This document shows, in pieces, positions 16,692 to 24,452 of a stretch of DNA of 64,000 nucleotides. The stretch is from Leptolyngbyaceae cyanobacterium (GTDB lineage Bacteria > Cyanobacteriota > Cyanobacteriia > Cyanobacteriales > Aerosakkonemataceae). Where the stretch lies: NCBI GenBank assembly GCA_036703985.1, contig DATNQN010000011.1, forward strand, positions 32,571 to 96,570, given 5' to 3'. The position numbers and the translations under genes were made by a program. The notes under the pieces are model-generated. The model had not been told where the DNA came from, did no database searches, and saw nothing but the letters and a program-made list of their open reading frames with translations. Within the stretch, counting starts at the first letter, position 1; each line of letters opens with the position of its first letter.

Positions 16692-18602
16692 ATGCAAACA
16701 CAGGACAAAACCAAGCTATCGGGTTTAGATGAAGCGATTGCAGCTTCGCAGGACTACTTGCTTTCCATCCAATATCCCGATGGTTACTGGTGGGCAGAGT
16801 TAGAATCGAACGTAACGATTACCGCAGAAGCCGTGTTACTCCACAAAATTTGGGGTACGGACAAGACAAGACCACTGCACAAAGTAGAAACTTATCTGCG
16901 GAAAGAACAACGATCGCACGGTGGATGGGAACTATTTTACGGCGATGGGGGAGACCTCAGCACGTCTGTCGAAGCTTACATGGCGCTGAGATTGCTGGGG
17001 GTATCGAAAGACGACCCCGCGATGATCGCAGCCCGCGAATTTATATTAAAACGAGGCGGCATTAGCAAATCGCGCATTTTTACCAAAATTCACTTAGCAT
17101 TAATTGGCTGCTACAACTGGCGGGGCGTTCCCTCCATTCCACCTTGGATCGTGCTATTGCCAGAATCATTTCCCTTCACCATTTATGAAATGTCCAGTTG
17201 GGCACGCAGTAGCACGGTTCCTCTGATTATCGTATGCGATCGCAAACCCGTTTTCATCACCGAACCAGCCATCACTTTAGACGAACTTTATACAGAAGGT
17301 GCAGACAAAGTACGCTACGAATTACCCCGCAATTCTGATTGGTCGGATATATTTGTCACATTGGATGATGCCTTCAAACTAGCCGAAAATTTCAACCTAG
17401 TACCCTTCCGAGAAGAAGGATTGAAAGCAGCCGAAAAATGGGTATTAGAACGGCAAGAAGTCACCGGAGATTGGGGCGGCATCATTCCCGCCATGTTAAA
17501 TTCCCTGTTAGGATTGCGCTGCTTAAATTATGATGTAGCAGACCCCATTATCGAAAGAGGATTGCAAGCACTCGATCGCTTCGCCGTTGAAAAAGACGAT
17601 ATTTATTGGGTACAACCTTGCGTTTCTCCAGTTTGGGATACTGCGTTAGTAATGCGAAGTTTAGTAGATTCTGGCATTGCACCAAATCACCCCGCATTAG
17701 TTCGTGGCGGCGAATGGTTGCTGGAAAAACAAATACTTGATTACGGAGATTGGGCAGTTAAAAACAAGCAAGGAAAACCAGGCGCTTGGGCATTTGAATT
17801 TATCAATCGCTTTTACCCAGATGTCGATGATTCGGCAGTAGTAGTGATGGCATTAAATGCAATTAAATTACCCAACGAAGCATTGAAAAATGCCGCCATT
17901 GCTAGAACTGTAGATTGGATTGCTACCATGCAATGTAAAGAAGGCGGTTGGGCAGCTTTCGATTTAGATAACGATCGAAACTGGCTAAATTCTTTGCCTT
18001 ACGCTGACTTAAAAGCCATGATCGATCCCAACACCGCCGATGTTACCGCACGGGTGTTAGAAATGGTAGGGCGAGGCAACTTATCTTTTGACTCTTACCG
18101 CCTCAGTCGCGCCCTAGAATATCTGAAAAAAGAACAAGAACCAGAAGGCTGCTGGTTTGGGCGCTGGGGAGTTAACTATATCTATGGTACGAGTGGTGTT
18201 CTCGCTGCCTTGGCGTTAGTTGCACCAGATTCTCACCGCAGCAATATCGAACGGGGTGCAGCTTGGCTAGTGAGTTGTCAAAATGCGGATGGAGGATGGG
18301 GGGAAACTTGCTTTAGCTACAACGATCCTAGCTTGAAAGGAAAAGGTGATAGTACGGCTTCTCAAACTGCTTGGGCGTTAATTGGCTTATTAGCGGCGGG
18401 TGAAGCAACTGGGAAATTCGCCAAGGAAGCAATAGACAAGGGAATCAACTATCTTGTGACAACTCAACTCTCAGACGGTACTTGGGATGAGTCATATTTT
18501 ACTGGTACGGGTTTTCCCTGCCATTTTTATCTGAAATATCATCTCTACTTACAACATTTTCCGCTGACAGCCTTGGGGCGTTACCGGGCAATTTTTGGTT
18601 AA
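16692..18602 (+). CDS. shc: Squalene-hopene cyclase
   Basis: Cyclises squalene to hopene or hopanol, the entry step of hopanoid synthesis, as a monotopic membrane enzyme. At 636 residues it has the family length. The protonating motif reads DVDDSA (377-382) against the usual DxDDTA, a conservative Thr-to-Ser change. Several QW repeats are visible, including QRSHGGWELF, TMQCKEGGWAAFD, QEPEGCWFGRWG, QNADGGWGE and QLSDGTWDE. The C-terminal GTGFPCHFYLKYHLY and FPLTALGRY are typical of the family. The ATG is about 150 bases beyond the repeat cluster. It supplies the substrate used by HpnH and HpnP in this window. Confidence 0.96.
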   Translation: MQTQDKTKLSGLDEAIAASQDYLLSIQYPDGYWWAELESNVTITAEAVLLHKIWGTDKTRPLHKVETYLRKEQRSHGGWELFYGDGGDLSTSVEAYMALRLLGVSKDDPAMIAAREFILKRGGISKSRIFTKIHLALIGCYNWRGVPSIPPWIVLLPESFPFTIYEMSSWARSSTVPLIIVCDRKPVFITEPAITLDELYTEGADKVRYELPRNSDWSDIFVTLDDAFKLAENFNLVPFREEGLKAAEKWVLERQEVTGDWGGIIPAMLNSLLGLRCLNYDVADPIIERGLQALDRFAVEKDDIYWVQPCVSPVWDTALVMRSLVDSGIAPNHPALVRGGEWLLEKQILDYGDWAVKNKQGKPGAWAFEFINRFYPDVDDSAVVVMALNAIKLPNEALKNAAIARTVDWIATMQCKEGGWAAFDLDNDRNWLNSLPYADLKAMIDPNTADVTARVLEMVGRGNLSFDSYRLSRALEYLKKEQEPEGCWFGRWGVNYIYGTSGVLAALALVAPDSHRSNIERGAAWLVSCQNADGGWGETCFSYNDPSLKGKGDSTASQTAWALIGLLAAGEATGKFAKEAIDKGINYLVTTQLSDGTWDESYFTGTGFPCHFYLKYHLYLQHFPLTALGRYRAIFG

Positions 18603-18621
18603 AAAACCCTTAAAAATGTTG

Positions 18622-18658
18622 AACCGGGTTTCTTTGGGAAAATTTAAGAAACCCGGTT
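18622..18658. repeat. GAAACCCGG palindrome, inverted copy 3
   Basis: AACCGGGTTTCTT (18622-18634) and AAGAAACCCGGTT (18646-18658) are the same arms as the 33-bp family in inverted order, with a longer loop. It lies 20 bases after the shc stop and may terminate that transcript. Confidence 0.7.
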
Positions 18659-18766
18659 TATTTACAAGAATCATATAGAAGTCAGCGAAGTGTCTAATAG
18701 ACGAGTTATTTTCGGTTTGTAACTCTCTGATGGCTAGATGAACCAATCAGATAGGCAAGAGAACTA

Positions 18767-18946
18767 CTAAGCTGTTTCCATCCAATCAAAGATGCGGTCT
18801 AACTGGGATAAGTTAACCAGTCCATATTGCCAAAGAATCATGGGGATTAGGTTCGGGCATTCTTCGCTATGGCGTTCTGCTAAAGCGATAGAAGCGGATG
18901 GGATGGACAATTCTTCTTGTAAAAAGTTAATTAATTTGGCTTTCAT
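18767..18946 (-). CDS. DUF2949 family small protein
   Basis: A 59-residue protein starting MKAKLINFLQEELSIPSAS, with later blocks LAERHSEECPNLIPMILWQ and LVNLSQLDRIFDWMETA. This matches the cyanobacterial DUF2949 family in length and order. The function is unknown. A consensus CRP-type palindrome lies 108 bases upstream of its start. The opposite-strand reading over the same bases is a shadow. Confidence 0.82.
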   Translation of the reverse strand: MKAKLINFLQEELSIPSASIALAERHSEECPNLIPMILWQYGLVNLSQLDRIFDWMETA

Positions 18947-19053
18947 AGTAGATTCCCTTGCTTTTGAGAGTCGCTATTTAGATTTACTCTAAGGTATGTG
19001 AAAAATATCCTTCAAAAATACACCTACTAGGGTGATTTGACTCGCTTTTAAAG

Positions 19054-19069
19054 TGTGATCTAGATCACG
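19054..19069. promoter_or_regulatory. CRP-type (cAMP receptor protein) binding site
   Basis: TGTGATCTAGATCACG has the full TGTGA-N6-TCAC pattern with a perfectly symmetric core GTGATCTAGATCAC, the classic CRP consensus core. Cyanobacteria have CRP-type regulators such as SyCRP1 that use this sequence. It lies between the DUF1824 gene and the DUF2949 gene, upstream of the latter. Confidence 0.6.
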
Positions 19070-19096
19070 GGGATCGATCCGGAAGCCAATATCTAT

Positions 19097-19522
19097 CTAT
19101 AGAAATAAGTCTAATGGGAAATGACCATAAGTGCCGCTGATTGATTCGTTAACAGAAGACTGGCAAGATACCAAAACTCCGCGATATTTTCCCGTGTAAG
19201 AATCGAGATAATAGGATTGCTTATTGGTGTTAAATTTTATGTAGACCGGCCCTTCAATTGCGGGGATATTAGAAGTATCGAAAGGAATTTGATAATCCAA
19301 ACCTTTTAAGTAGCTTTCTAAGATGGTAAAACCTTGAGTAACAGTTTCGGCACAAATACCGAGATTTTGATAGTCGCACAAACTAGTAATTAGCTGTAAT
19401 GCTTCTTGAAGTAAGGATTTTTCTGATGCGGATGCGATCGTTTCAACCTCAATACAGCTAAATTTCTGAAGCAATTTGAGTGCTTGTTCCACTGTAAGAT
19501 TTGTTGAGTTTTGTGTAGTCAT
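19097..19522 (-). CDS. DUF1824 family protein
   Basis: A 141-residue protein with the DUF1824 C-terminal signature: IPAIEGPVYIKFNTNKQSYY, LDSYTGKYRGVLVSCQS and GTYGHFPLDLF. The N-terminal half is helical. The family is conserved in cyanobacteria with no established function. An AAAGTCAAAAGTCAAAAGTC simple repeat lies just upstream of the start, so the promoter must be close to or within it. Confidence 0.85.
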   Translation of the reverse strand: MTTQNSTNLTVEQALKLLQKFSCIEVETIASASEKSLLQEALQLITSLCDYQNLGICAETVTQGFTILESYLKGLDYQIPFDTSNIPAIEGPVYIKFNTNKQSYYLDSYTGKYRGVLVSCQSSVNESISGTYGHFPLDLFL

Positions 19523-19691
19523 AGATTTAGAATGGGGCAGAGTTTAAAGTCAAAAGTCAAAAGTCAAAAAGTAAAAGAAAGATTAACTTAATATTTCTTT
19601 TTATTCAACTAGAGCATGGTGCATCTGGATATTTTACTACTATTAATGGGCTACCTGATATAGCAAACAGACTTCTGTGAACCATGAATTA
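19523..19691. other. Gene-free stretch with simple repeat
   Basis: First part of a 329-base gap. It holds AGTCAAA iterations at 19547-19570 and AT-rich sequence without a supported gene. The remainder holds the IS-end-like hairpin and a CACAGAT repeat, listed separately. Confidence 0.6.
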
Positions 19692-19726
19692 GAATCCCCG
19701 ACCGTTCACGGCGGGGAGTATGTCAA
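19692..19726 (+). mobile_element. Possible solo IS200/IS605 right end (TnpB guide-RNA 3' hairpin)
   Basis: CCCCGACCGTTCACGGCGGGG forms a stem with one bulge and is followed by AGTATGTCAAG. Downstream of tnpB genes in cyanobacterial IS200/IS605-type elements I recall very similar endings (AATCCCCG...CGGGGAGGATGTCAA), which also form the 3' end of the omega-RNA. No tnpB or tnpA remnant is visible upstream, so this would be a solo end. Family recall only; not proven. Confidence 0.45.
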
Positions 19727-19795
19727 GACAAGACTAACGCCTACATCTGCGGTAAAAAACCAAACCCTAACATCCCATCCAAAATATCAAAACAA

Positions 19796-19842
19796 CATCT
19801 GTGTTCATCTGTGTTCATCTGTGGACATCTGTGGTAAAAAAC
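19796..19842. repeat. CATCTGTG/CACAGAT repeat
   Basis: Four units of the CACAGAT family in inverse orientation, ending TGTGGTAAAAAAC. They lie just beyond the stop of the oxidoreductase gene. Confidence 0.7.
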
Positions 19843-19851
19843 ACCCATTAT

Positions 19852-21366
19852 TCACGGCAACCAAAAATCAGGCAATAAACCTTTCCCCAACTCCCGTACC
19901 AACTGATTAACAGTACGGGCAACTTGAATATGAGGTTCATCAGCTTCTATGGGTAGGATGTTTGCCTTATCTCCCTGTCCCAAAAGTTCGATCGCAAAAT
20001 TCGCCGCTTCCAAGCCAGTAACATAAGCCTTTTCCTGAGACCAAGAACCGTGACGAGTAACGATCCAATCCCCGCTCATAAAAACATTATCAAAACTAGT
20101 TACCCCCGGCAACATATACTGATAACTGCCGGGGAAGAAATGAGTAACGGCACGGGGTAAACGAACTACGCTGCTGTCAACTACTTTCGCCTCTCGAAAC
20201 GCCGGAATACAAGTAGCTAAATCCCGATGAACGATCGAAACAATTTCTGCGTCGCTTAGATGTAAAAACTGGTTAGCGTGATAAAAATCCGCTTCCACTA
20301 CCGTACCAGGTTCATTTTTATACTCATCATGCAAGCTGTTCAAGTCGAAAAACGTCCAGCCAGTAGTAGGATTGAAGCCAAAACACGCATTAGAAGGAAG
20401 GGGGATATCGATTTTGCGATCGAACCACAAGCGAGTTGCTAACACATCAACTGCCGACAAATTACTCAAATCTCGAAATTCCTGACGGCTTTGCAAAGTA
20501 GGGCTGCTGCTGACAATCTTTTGCATTCCGGTAATACCAACTGCAAAGATTACCGCATCTGCATCAAATACTTCCTCACCGCAAACTACGCCAGTAGCGC
20601 GATTGTTGCGATCGACAATTAAGTCAGTTACTCGCCGTTGAGTTAATACTTTGCCGCCAATTGATTCGATGTAGTCTACCCAAGGACGAAATATCTTCTC
20701 TCCTACCGTTCCCCGACACCAAACTACATCGAAATTCGGTTGATGGGCGAGGATAAAATAATACAACATACCCAAAGCTGCGGCAGCAGAACATTGTTCG
20801 CCAGGGGCAAACAATCCTACTAATAACATGGGTTCAAAAGAATCTTTGTATAGTCTGGCAGAAACCCCAAATTGTTTGAATAATTCACGGGCGGTTACTT
20901 TATCGTACCGTCGCCAAGCTTCATCGGAATTATCAAAATCTATTAATGTATATAGTAGGGGTAAAGCAGAAAGGCGATCGATTAAAGGTAATCTTTTAAA
21001 TTTAGTATAAAGAAAAGTTCCCAACGGAGTAGGCAGTAGCGGTTCTTCTTGAAAAATTGGCGATTCAACTTCCAATCCTGCGGGTGAATATTGACTCGAA
21101 CGAGTCCAATTAGTGAAGGGATTTAATTCTAATTGATTAATCAGGGAAAAAATATTTTTATAAGGGTACCAAAAGCCGTGAATCCCAGCTTCTACAGAAC
21201 GTCCGCCAGCGGTTTTCCACCCTGCTACTAAGCCTCCCGGTACTGCACCAGCTTCGAGAAGGGTTACTTCATAACCTTGTTTTGCTAGGTGGTAAGTGGC
21301 ACCTAAGCCCGCCCAACCCGCACCGACAACGACTACCCGTGGCTTTTGGAATGTGGATGCACTCAT
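19852..21366 (-). CDS. FAD-dependent oxidoreductase, phytoene-desaturase/amine-oxidase type
   Basis: A 504-residue flavoprotein. The dinucleotide motif VVVGAGWAGLGATYHLAKQG is at residues 11-30, followed by an acidic strand end LLEAG and GGLVAGWKTAGGRSVEAGIHG. The C-terminal FAD-binding block is FDNVFMSGDWI, with GSWSQEKAYVTGLEAAN after it. This layout is that of carotene desaturases, HpnE-type enzymes and related isoprenoid oxidoreductases. I cannot name the substrate. With hopanoid genes nearby, an isoprenoid or squalene-derived substrate is possible, but it lies beyond shc in opposite orientation. Confidence 0.82.
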   Translation of the reverse strand: MSASTFQKPRVVVVGAGWAGLGATYHLAKQGYEVTLLEAGAVPGGLVAGWKTAGGRSVEAGIHGFWYPYKNIFSLINQLELNPFTNWTRSSQYSPAGLEVESPIFQEEPLLPTPLGTFLYTKFKRLPLIDRLSALPLLYTLIDFDNSDEAWRRYDKVTARELFKQFGVSARLYKDSFEPMLLVGLFAPGEQCSAAAALGMLYYFILAHQPNFDVVWCRGTVGEKIFRPWVDYIESIGGKVLTQRRVTDLIVDRNNRATGVVCGEEVFDADAVIFAVGITGMQKIVSSSPTLQSRQEFRDLSNLSAVDVLATRLWFDRKIDIPLPSNACFGFNPTTGWTFFDLNSLHDEYKNEPGTVVEADFYHANQFLHLSDAEIVSIVHRDLATCIPAFREAKVVDSSVVRLPRAVTHFFPGSYQYMLPGVTSFDNVFMSGDWIVTRHGSWSQEKAYVTGLEAANFAIELLGQGDKANILPIEADEPHIQVARTVNQLVRELGKGLLPDFWLP

Positions 21367-21537
21367 TGCGATCGCTAATAAATCACGCTCAATCTTTTTA
21401 GATATTAACAGTTATTAGCTAATTGATAAAGCGATTGTCAGTTGTAGCATTGTCTGATAAGAGGGCGAGTTTAGCAGAAAATCTTCGCGTACATACAGAT
21501 TAATTCGTAACCAAACTTGCCCATATCATATCATACT

Positions 21538-22065
21538 TTAAGAAGCACTTTTGAGTTCTTGAAATTTGGCGCGAATAGTTTCTATGCGTTTACGATTGAC
21601 TCCCAGATCGGATTGACCGAGACGGGAAGCGGAACGAACTTGGATCGTGTTTGAATTTTCATCTAAATAGAATTCAACATCATCGACAAATCCCATAATT
21701 TTACTGGTGAATTCTGCATAGAGATAATGGGAATTTTCGGTGATGATTTTGGTTCTTTCTTCAGATTCAATGACTTTTTTGAGATTAGCCATTGCCTCGG
21801 CGGGAGTAGAATTATAAGTAAGCGGCTCTATTTTATGTAAAGAATCTTGACTTTGGCTGTTGACGCAATTGGGGCTATTCGGACAAGGGGCTAATTTGCC
21901 TGCTTGTACTCCGATGTTAGTGGGTCTTTTTCCTGAAAACACGGTCATTCCTCCCGGAAATGCGATCGTTGTCCATAGCAAAAATATAGTGGCTAACAGC
22001 AACGATAACAAGACTATCATTAAGATTTTCAGAGGAGAATGTTTTTCTACTGTGGACTCAACCAT
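21538..22065 (-). CDS. DUF1499 domain protein
   Basis: A 175-residue protein. One N-terminal membrane segment (about 12-34) is followed by the DUF1499 signature CPNSPNCVNSQSQD, then AMANLKKVIESEERTKI, YLYAEFTSKIMGFVDDVEFY and RSASRLGQSDLGVNRKRIE. Probably exported and anchored. The function of the family is unknown; plant homologues are chloroplast-targeted. Confidence 0.85.
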   Translation of the reverse strand: MVESTVEKHSPLKILMIVLLSLLLATIFLLWTTIAFPGGMTVFSGKRPTNIGVQAGKLAPCPNSPNCVNSQSQDSLHKIEPLTYNSTPAEAMANLKKVIESEERTKIITENSHYLYAEFTSKIMGFVDDVEFYLDENSNTIQVRSASRLGQSDLGVNRKRIETIRAKFQELKSAS

Positions 22066-22185
22066 GAATTATTTAACTCTGACTTAACCTTTTTATTATC
22101 TTACCTTATTTTGGTAATTGGGAAGAATGAATGGCTAATTAGCGATTGGTTTTATTACCTATTACCAATTAGCCTTATCTATCCA

Positions 22186-23664
22186 TCACAATTGATTGAC
22201 TAAAATTTCTTCACCTTGTCGGTAAATTTCACGGGCGTAGTCCGTCCAACCACCTTGTCCCCAATAACGAAAACAACTAGTTTGCAGTAAAAGATTGTAC
22301 AGTAATGCTTTTCGGTAGGCAGATTCTTTAGTAATGGTTGCCGATAACGGATCGACTTTTTGATGGAATAAAGCGCTGAGTTGATTCATGGGAGTCAAGA
22401 CATTTTCGTATCCTTGTACCCAACTGATATGATTTGTCCAAGAAGCGCCATCCATGTGAAAATTATGGTTAGTTTGTTTGATTTCATAGATAGCATTGGC
22501 TACTGCTTCCGGGCTACAATTTTCTGGGGAAATTTGCTGCCAAATTAGATGTTGACCGATTGGCTGGCAGGTAGGATAATCATCGGGATGGCAACCAGCC
22601 GCTGCAATTAATTCTAAGTATTCCGTACCCGTCATGGCTACAGTACCGGATTTGCCACCATCATTTTGTGCCATTTCATGACAAGCTTGGAAAAAGGCGC
22701 TGGGAAATTCATTCATCATCACGCCGCCATTTTCTCCATCGCCAATTTGAGTAACTATTGGTGGGATGGAAACCCCACCTAATTTTTGGGGAGAAAGGGT
22801 TTTTGCTTCGTAGTAAGGCTGCATTTGTCCTACTAGTTTGGTGTCGGAACCTTGGGTTTTAATTAAAGCGATGATGCTGAGAGTTTCTCCATCGGAATTA
22901 CGGGCGATTAAACGGTGGGGTAAGTGTTTGAATTGCAGGGGTTGTCCGGTAAGTGTTTCGACAGAATGTTCTTGCACTAATAGCCAACGATATCCGCTTT
23001 CTTTGAGTGCTTTCACGAATTGAAATAAGGTATCCGGATGATTGGGTAGGTGCATTTCTGGAGGAGAAAATCCTTTGACGCGAGATAATGCTTCCCAACC
23101 AAAAATGGCAGCGAAATTATGTTGCCAAGCTTGGATATGCAGTTTAATATCGGGTATTGGTGTAGAGGGAACGACTGCATGACTCCACATGGTTCCCAAC
23201 CATTCTACGTAAGGCTGATAATTGGGGTCAACGGTAATGCGTTTGAGATTTTCTAAGATATCGCCGCGCCCCATTTGGCGGAGTCCCCAAAGCAAGTTTC
23301 CCGAATAATCTAACATGATGCGAGGGTTGCAACCTTTGCTAACTAATTCGGGGATAAAATCTGCCATGCGGCTATAACAATTGGCGAAAGGTGTGGCGTT
23401 GTGATTATCCCCTTGATGGGGATGTTCAAACATATGTTGCAGGTTGCTGATGAGTTGGCCATTATGCCCAGCTGGTATGGTAGGCTGGTGCATATGCAGC
23501 GCGATCGCAAAAACAGCTTTTACTCGGTCTAATTGCAGATTTGTTTTAGGTAGAAATACTGGTCGATCCTGTTGAACTACTGACTTAATTTCTGATTCCC
23601 AGCCAGAAATATTTGGGAATCCATCAATTAATTCGGATAATTGGGGAAGAGTGGAAGCAAGCAT
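22186..23664 (-). CDS. Glycoside hydrolase family 57 protein
   Basis: A 492-residue GH57-type (beta/alpha)7 enzyme. The N-terminal motif FAIALHMHQPTIPAGH, then RIMLDYSGNLLWGLRQMG and EWLGTMWSHAVVPSTP, fits the family order. GH57 members are alpha-amylases, glucanotransferases or branching enzymes acting on glycogen-like glucans. Which activity this one has cannot be decided, because the catalytic Glu and Asp motifs are not clear enough by eye. It starts soon after a short AT-rich gap and appears to be monocistronic. Confidence 0.82.
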   Translation of the reverse strand: MLASTLPQLSELIDGFPNISGWESEIKSVVQQDRPVFLPKTNLQLDRVKAVFAIALHMHQPTIPAGHNGQLISNLQHMFEHPHQGDNHNATPFANCYSRMADFIPELVSKGCNPRIMLDYSGNLLWGLRQMGRGDILENLKRITVDPNYQPYVEWLGTMWSHAVVPSTPIPDIKLHIQAWQHNFAAIFGWEALSRVKGFSPPEMHLPNHPDTLFQFVKALKESGYRWLLVQEHSVETLTGQPLQFKHLPHRLIARNSDGETLSIIALIKTQGSDTKLVGQMQPYYEAKTLSPQKLGGVSIPPIVTQIGDGENGGVMMNEFPSAFFQACHEMAQNDGGKSGTVAMTGTEYLELIAAAGCHPDDYPTCQPIGQHLIWQQISPENCSPEAVANAIYEIKQTNHNFHMDGASWTNHISWVQGYENVLTPMNQLSALFHQKVDPLSATITKESAYRKALLYNLLLQTSCFRYWGQGGWTDYAREIYRQGEEILVNQL

Positions 23665-23772
23665 AGCAATGACAAACTAAATATAGGAAACATATTGAGT
23701 TTGACACAATTAAGAGAAAGTTTACTTAAACTTATGTATTATCCTATTTAAGCATTAACTTGAAATTGAAGC

Positions 23773-24228
23773 TTATTTTGGGATAGCAGTTCCGGCACAT
23801 CTTACATAATAGAATACTCTATCTTCTGGATGATCGAAGTTTAAGCCTTCGCTCATTTCCAGATTCCATTCTCCTTTGTAATTGGTGCGATTTAATTCCT
23901 TAATATCTATGACATCTCCGCCCATATTTGGGCCTTCAGCTATTACTACTGCATTGGGTATTTCCGGTTTAATTAAGTAGATACCGCTATAAACAGTATG
24001 CCACTCATCTCCATCTTTTTCTACCCACATATATTCACCATCTGCTGTGTAAATGAAGCGACTTTTTTCGCATTCTCCTGAGTTACTCCATTCTCCCACT
24101 AACAGCGACTTATTGACGCGGGGACTAGCAGCAGTACTGCTGTTTAAGAGTTGGCAAAGTAACAAGGATAAAAAGGGTACAAATGATTTCAGTAGATGGA
24201 ACCTGAGATTAAGTAAATTAGATTTCAT
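23773..24228 (-). CDS. Small secreted protein, uncharacterised
   Basis: A 151-residue protein starting MKSNLLNLRFHLLKSFVPFL with a hydrophobic signal sequence ending near STAASPR (about residue 36). The mature part has two Cys residues (in SGECEKS and YVRCAGT) that may form a disulfide. It reads like a small lipocalin-like beta domain (LVGEWSNSGECEKSRFIYTA), but I do not recognise the family. The ATG at 24228 is preferred over one six codons upstream because it gives a standard signal peptide. Confidence 0.6.
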   Translation of the reverse strand: MKSNLLNLRFHLLKSFVPFLSLLLCQLLNSSTAASPRVNKSLLVGEWSNSGECEKSRFIYTADGEYMWVEKDGDEWHTVYSGIYLIKPEIPNAVVIAEGPNMGGDVIDIKELNRTNYKGEWNLEMSEGLNFDHPEDRVFYYVRCAGTAIPK

Positions 24229-24330
24229 AGAAGTGAGAATTGGCAAACCAAAAAATTACTTTTTATCATATCAACCTAACCCTGGATAAAAAAGTAGGAT
24301 AAGTATGATGGTGCGTTATGCTGTCGAAGA

Positions 24331-24435
24331 TATAGCGATCCTAAATGAATTGCGAACAACTAAACCCCACCCTAGCCCTCCCCTTGGTAAGGGGCGGGCT
24401 AGGGTGGGGTTGATTATTTAAATAGGATCGCTATA
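24331..24435. mobile_element. 105-bp MITE, copy 1
   Basis: TATAGCGATCCTA at the left end and TAGGATCGCTATA at the right end are perfect 13-base terminal inverted repeats. Inside are TGAATTGCGAACAACTAAAC, a C-rich/G-rich inner hairpin (CCCTAGCCCTCCCC...GGGGCGGGCTAGGG) and TTGATTATTTAAA. Nearly identical to the copy at 51706-51810 and to the split copy at 34954-35164. It codes for nothing. Confidence 0.85.
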
Positions 24436-24452
24436 GCACCCTACGAATCTAC

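Noticed and set aside
18792..18992. A 66-codon plus-strand frame near 18.9 kb
   Set aside because: The opposite strand encodes a 59-residue DUF2949 protein that explains the sequence better.
19852..21366. Naming the FAD oxidoreductase hpnE
   Set aside because: It has the right general fold, but carotenoid and other isoprenoid oxidoreductases look the same by eye, and no hpnC or hpnD is adjacent.
24331..24435. The hairpin-rich block beside cas6 as a CRISPR repeat or leader
   Set aside because: The same 105 bp occurs at two unrelated places with terminal inverted repeats, which fits a MITE.
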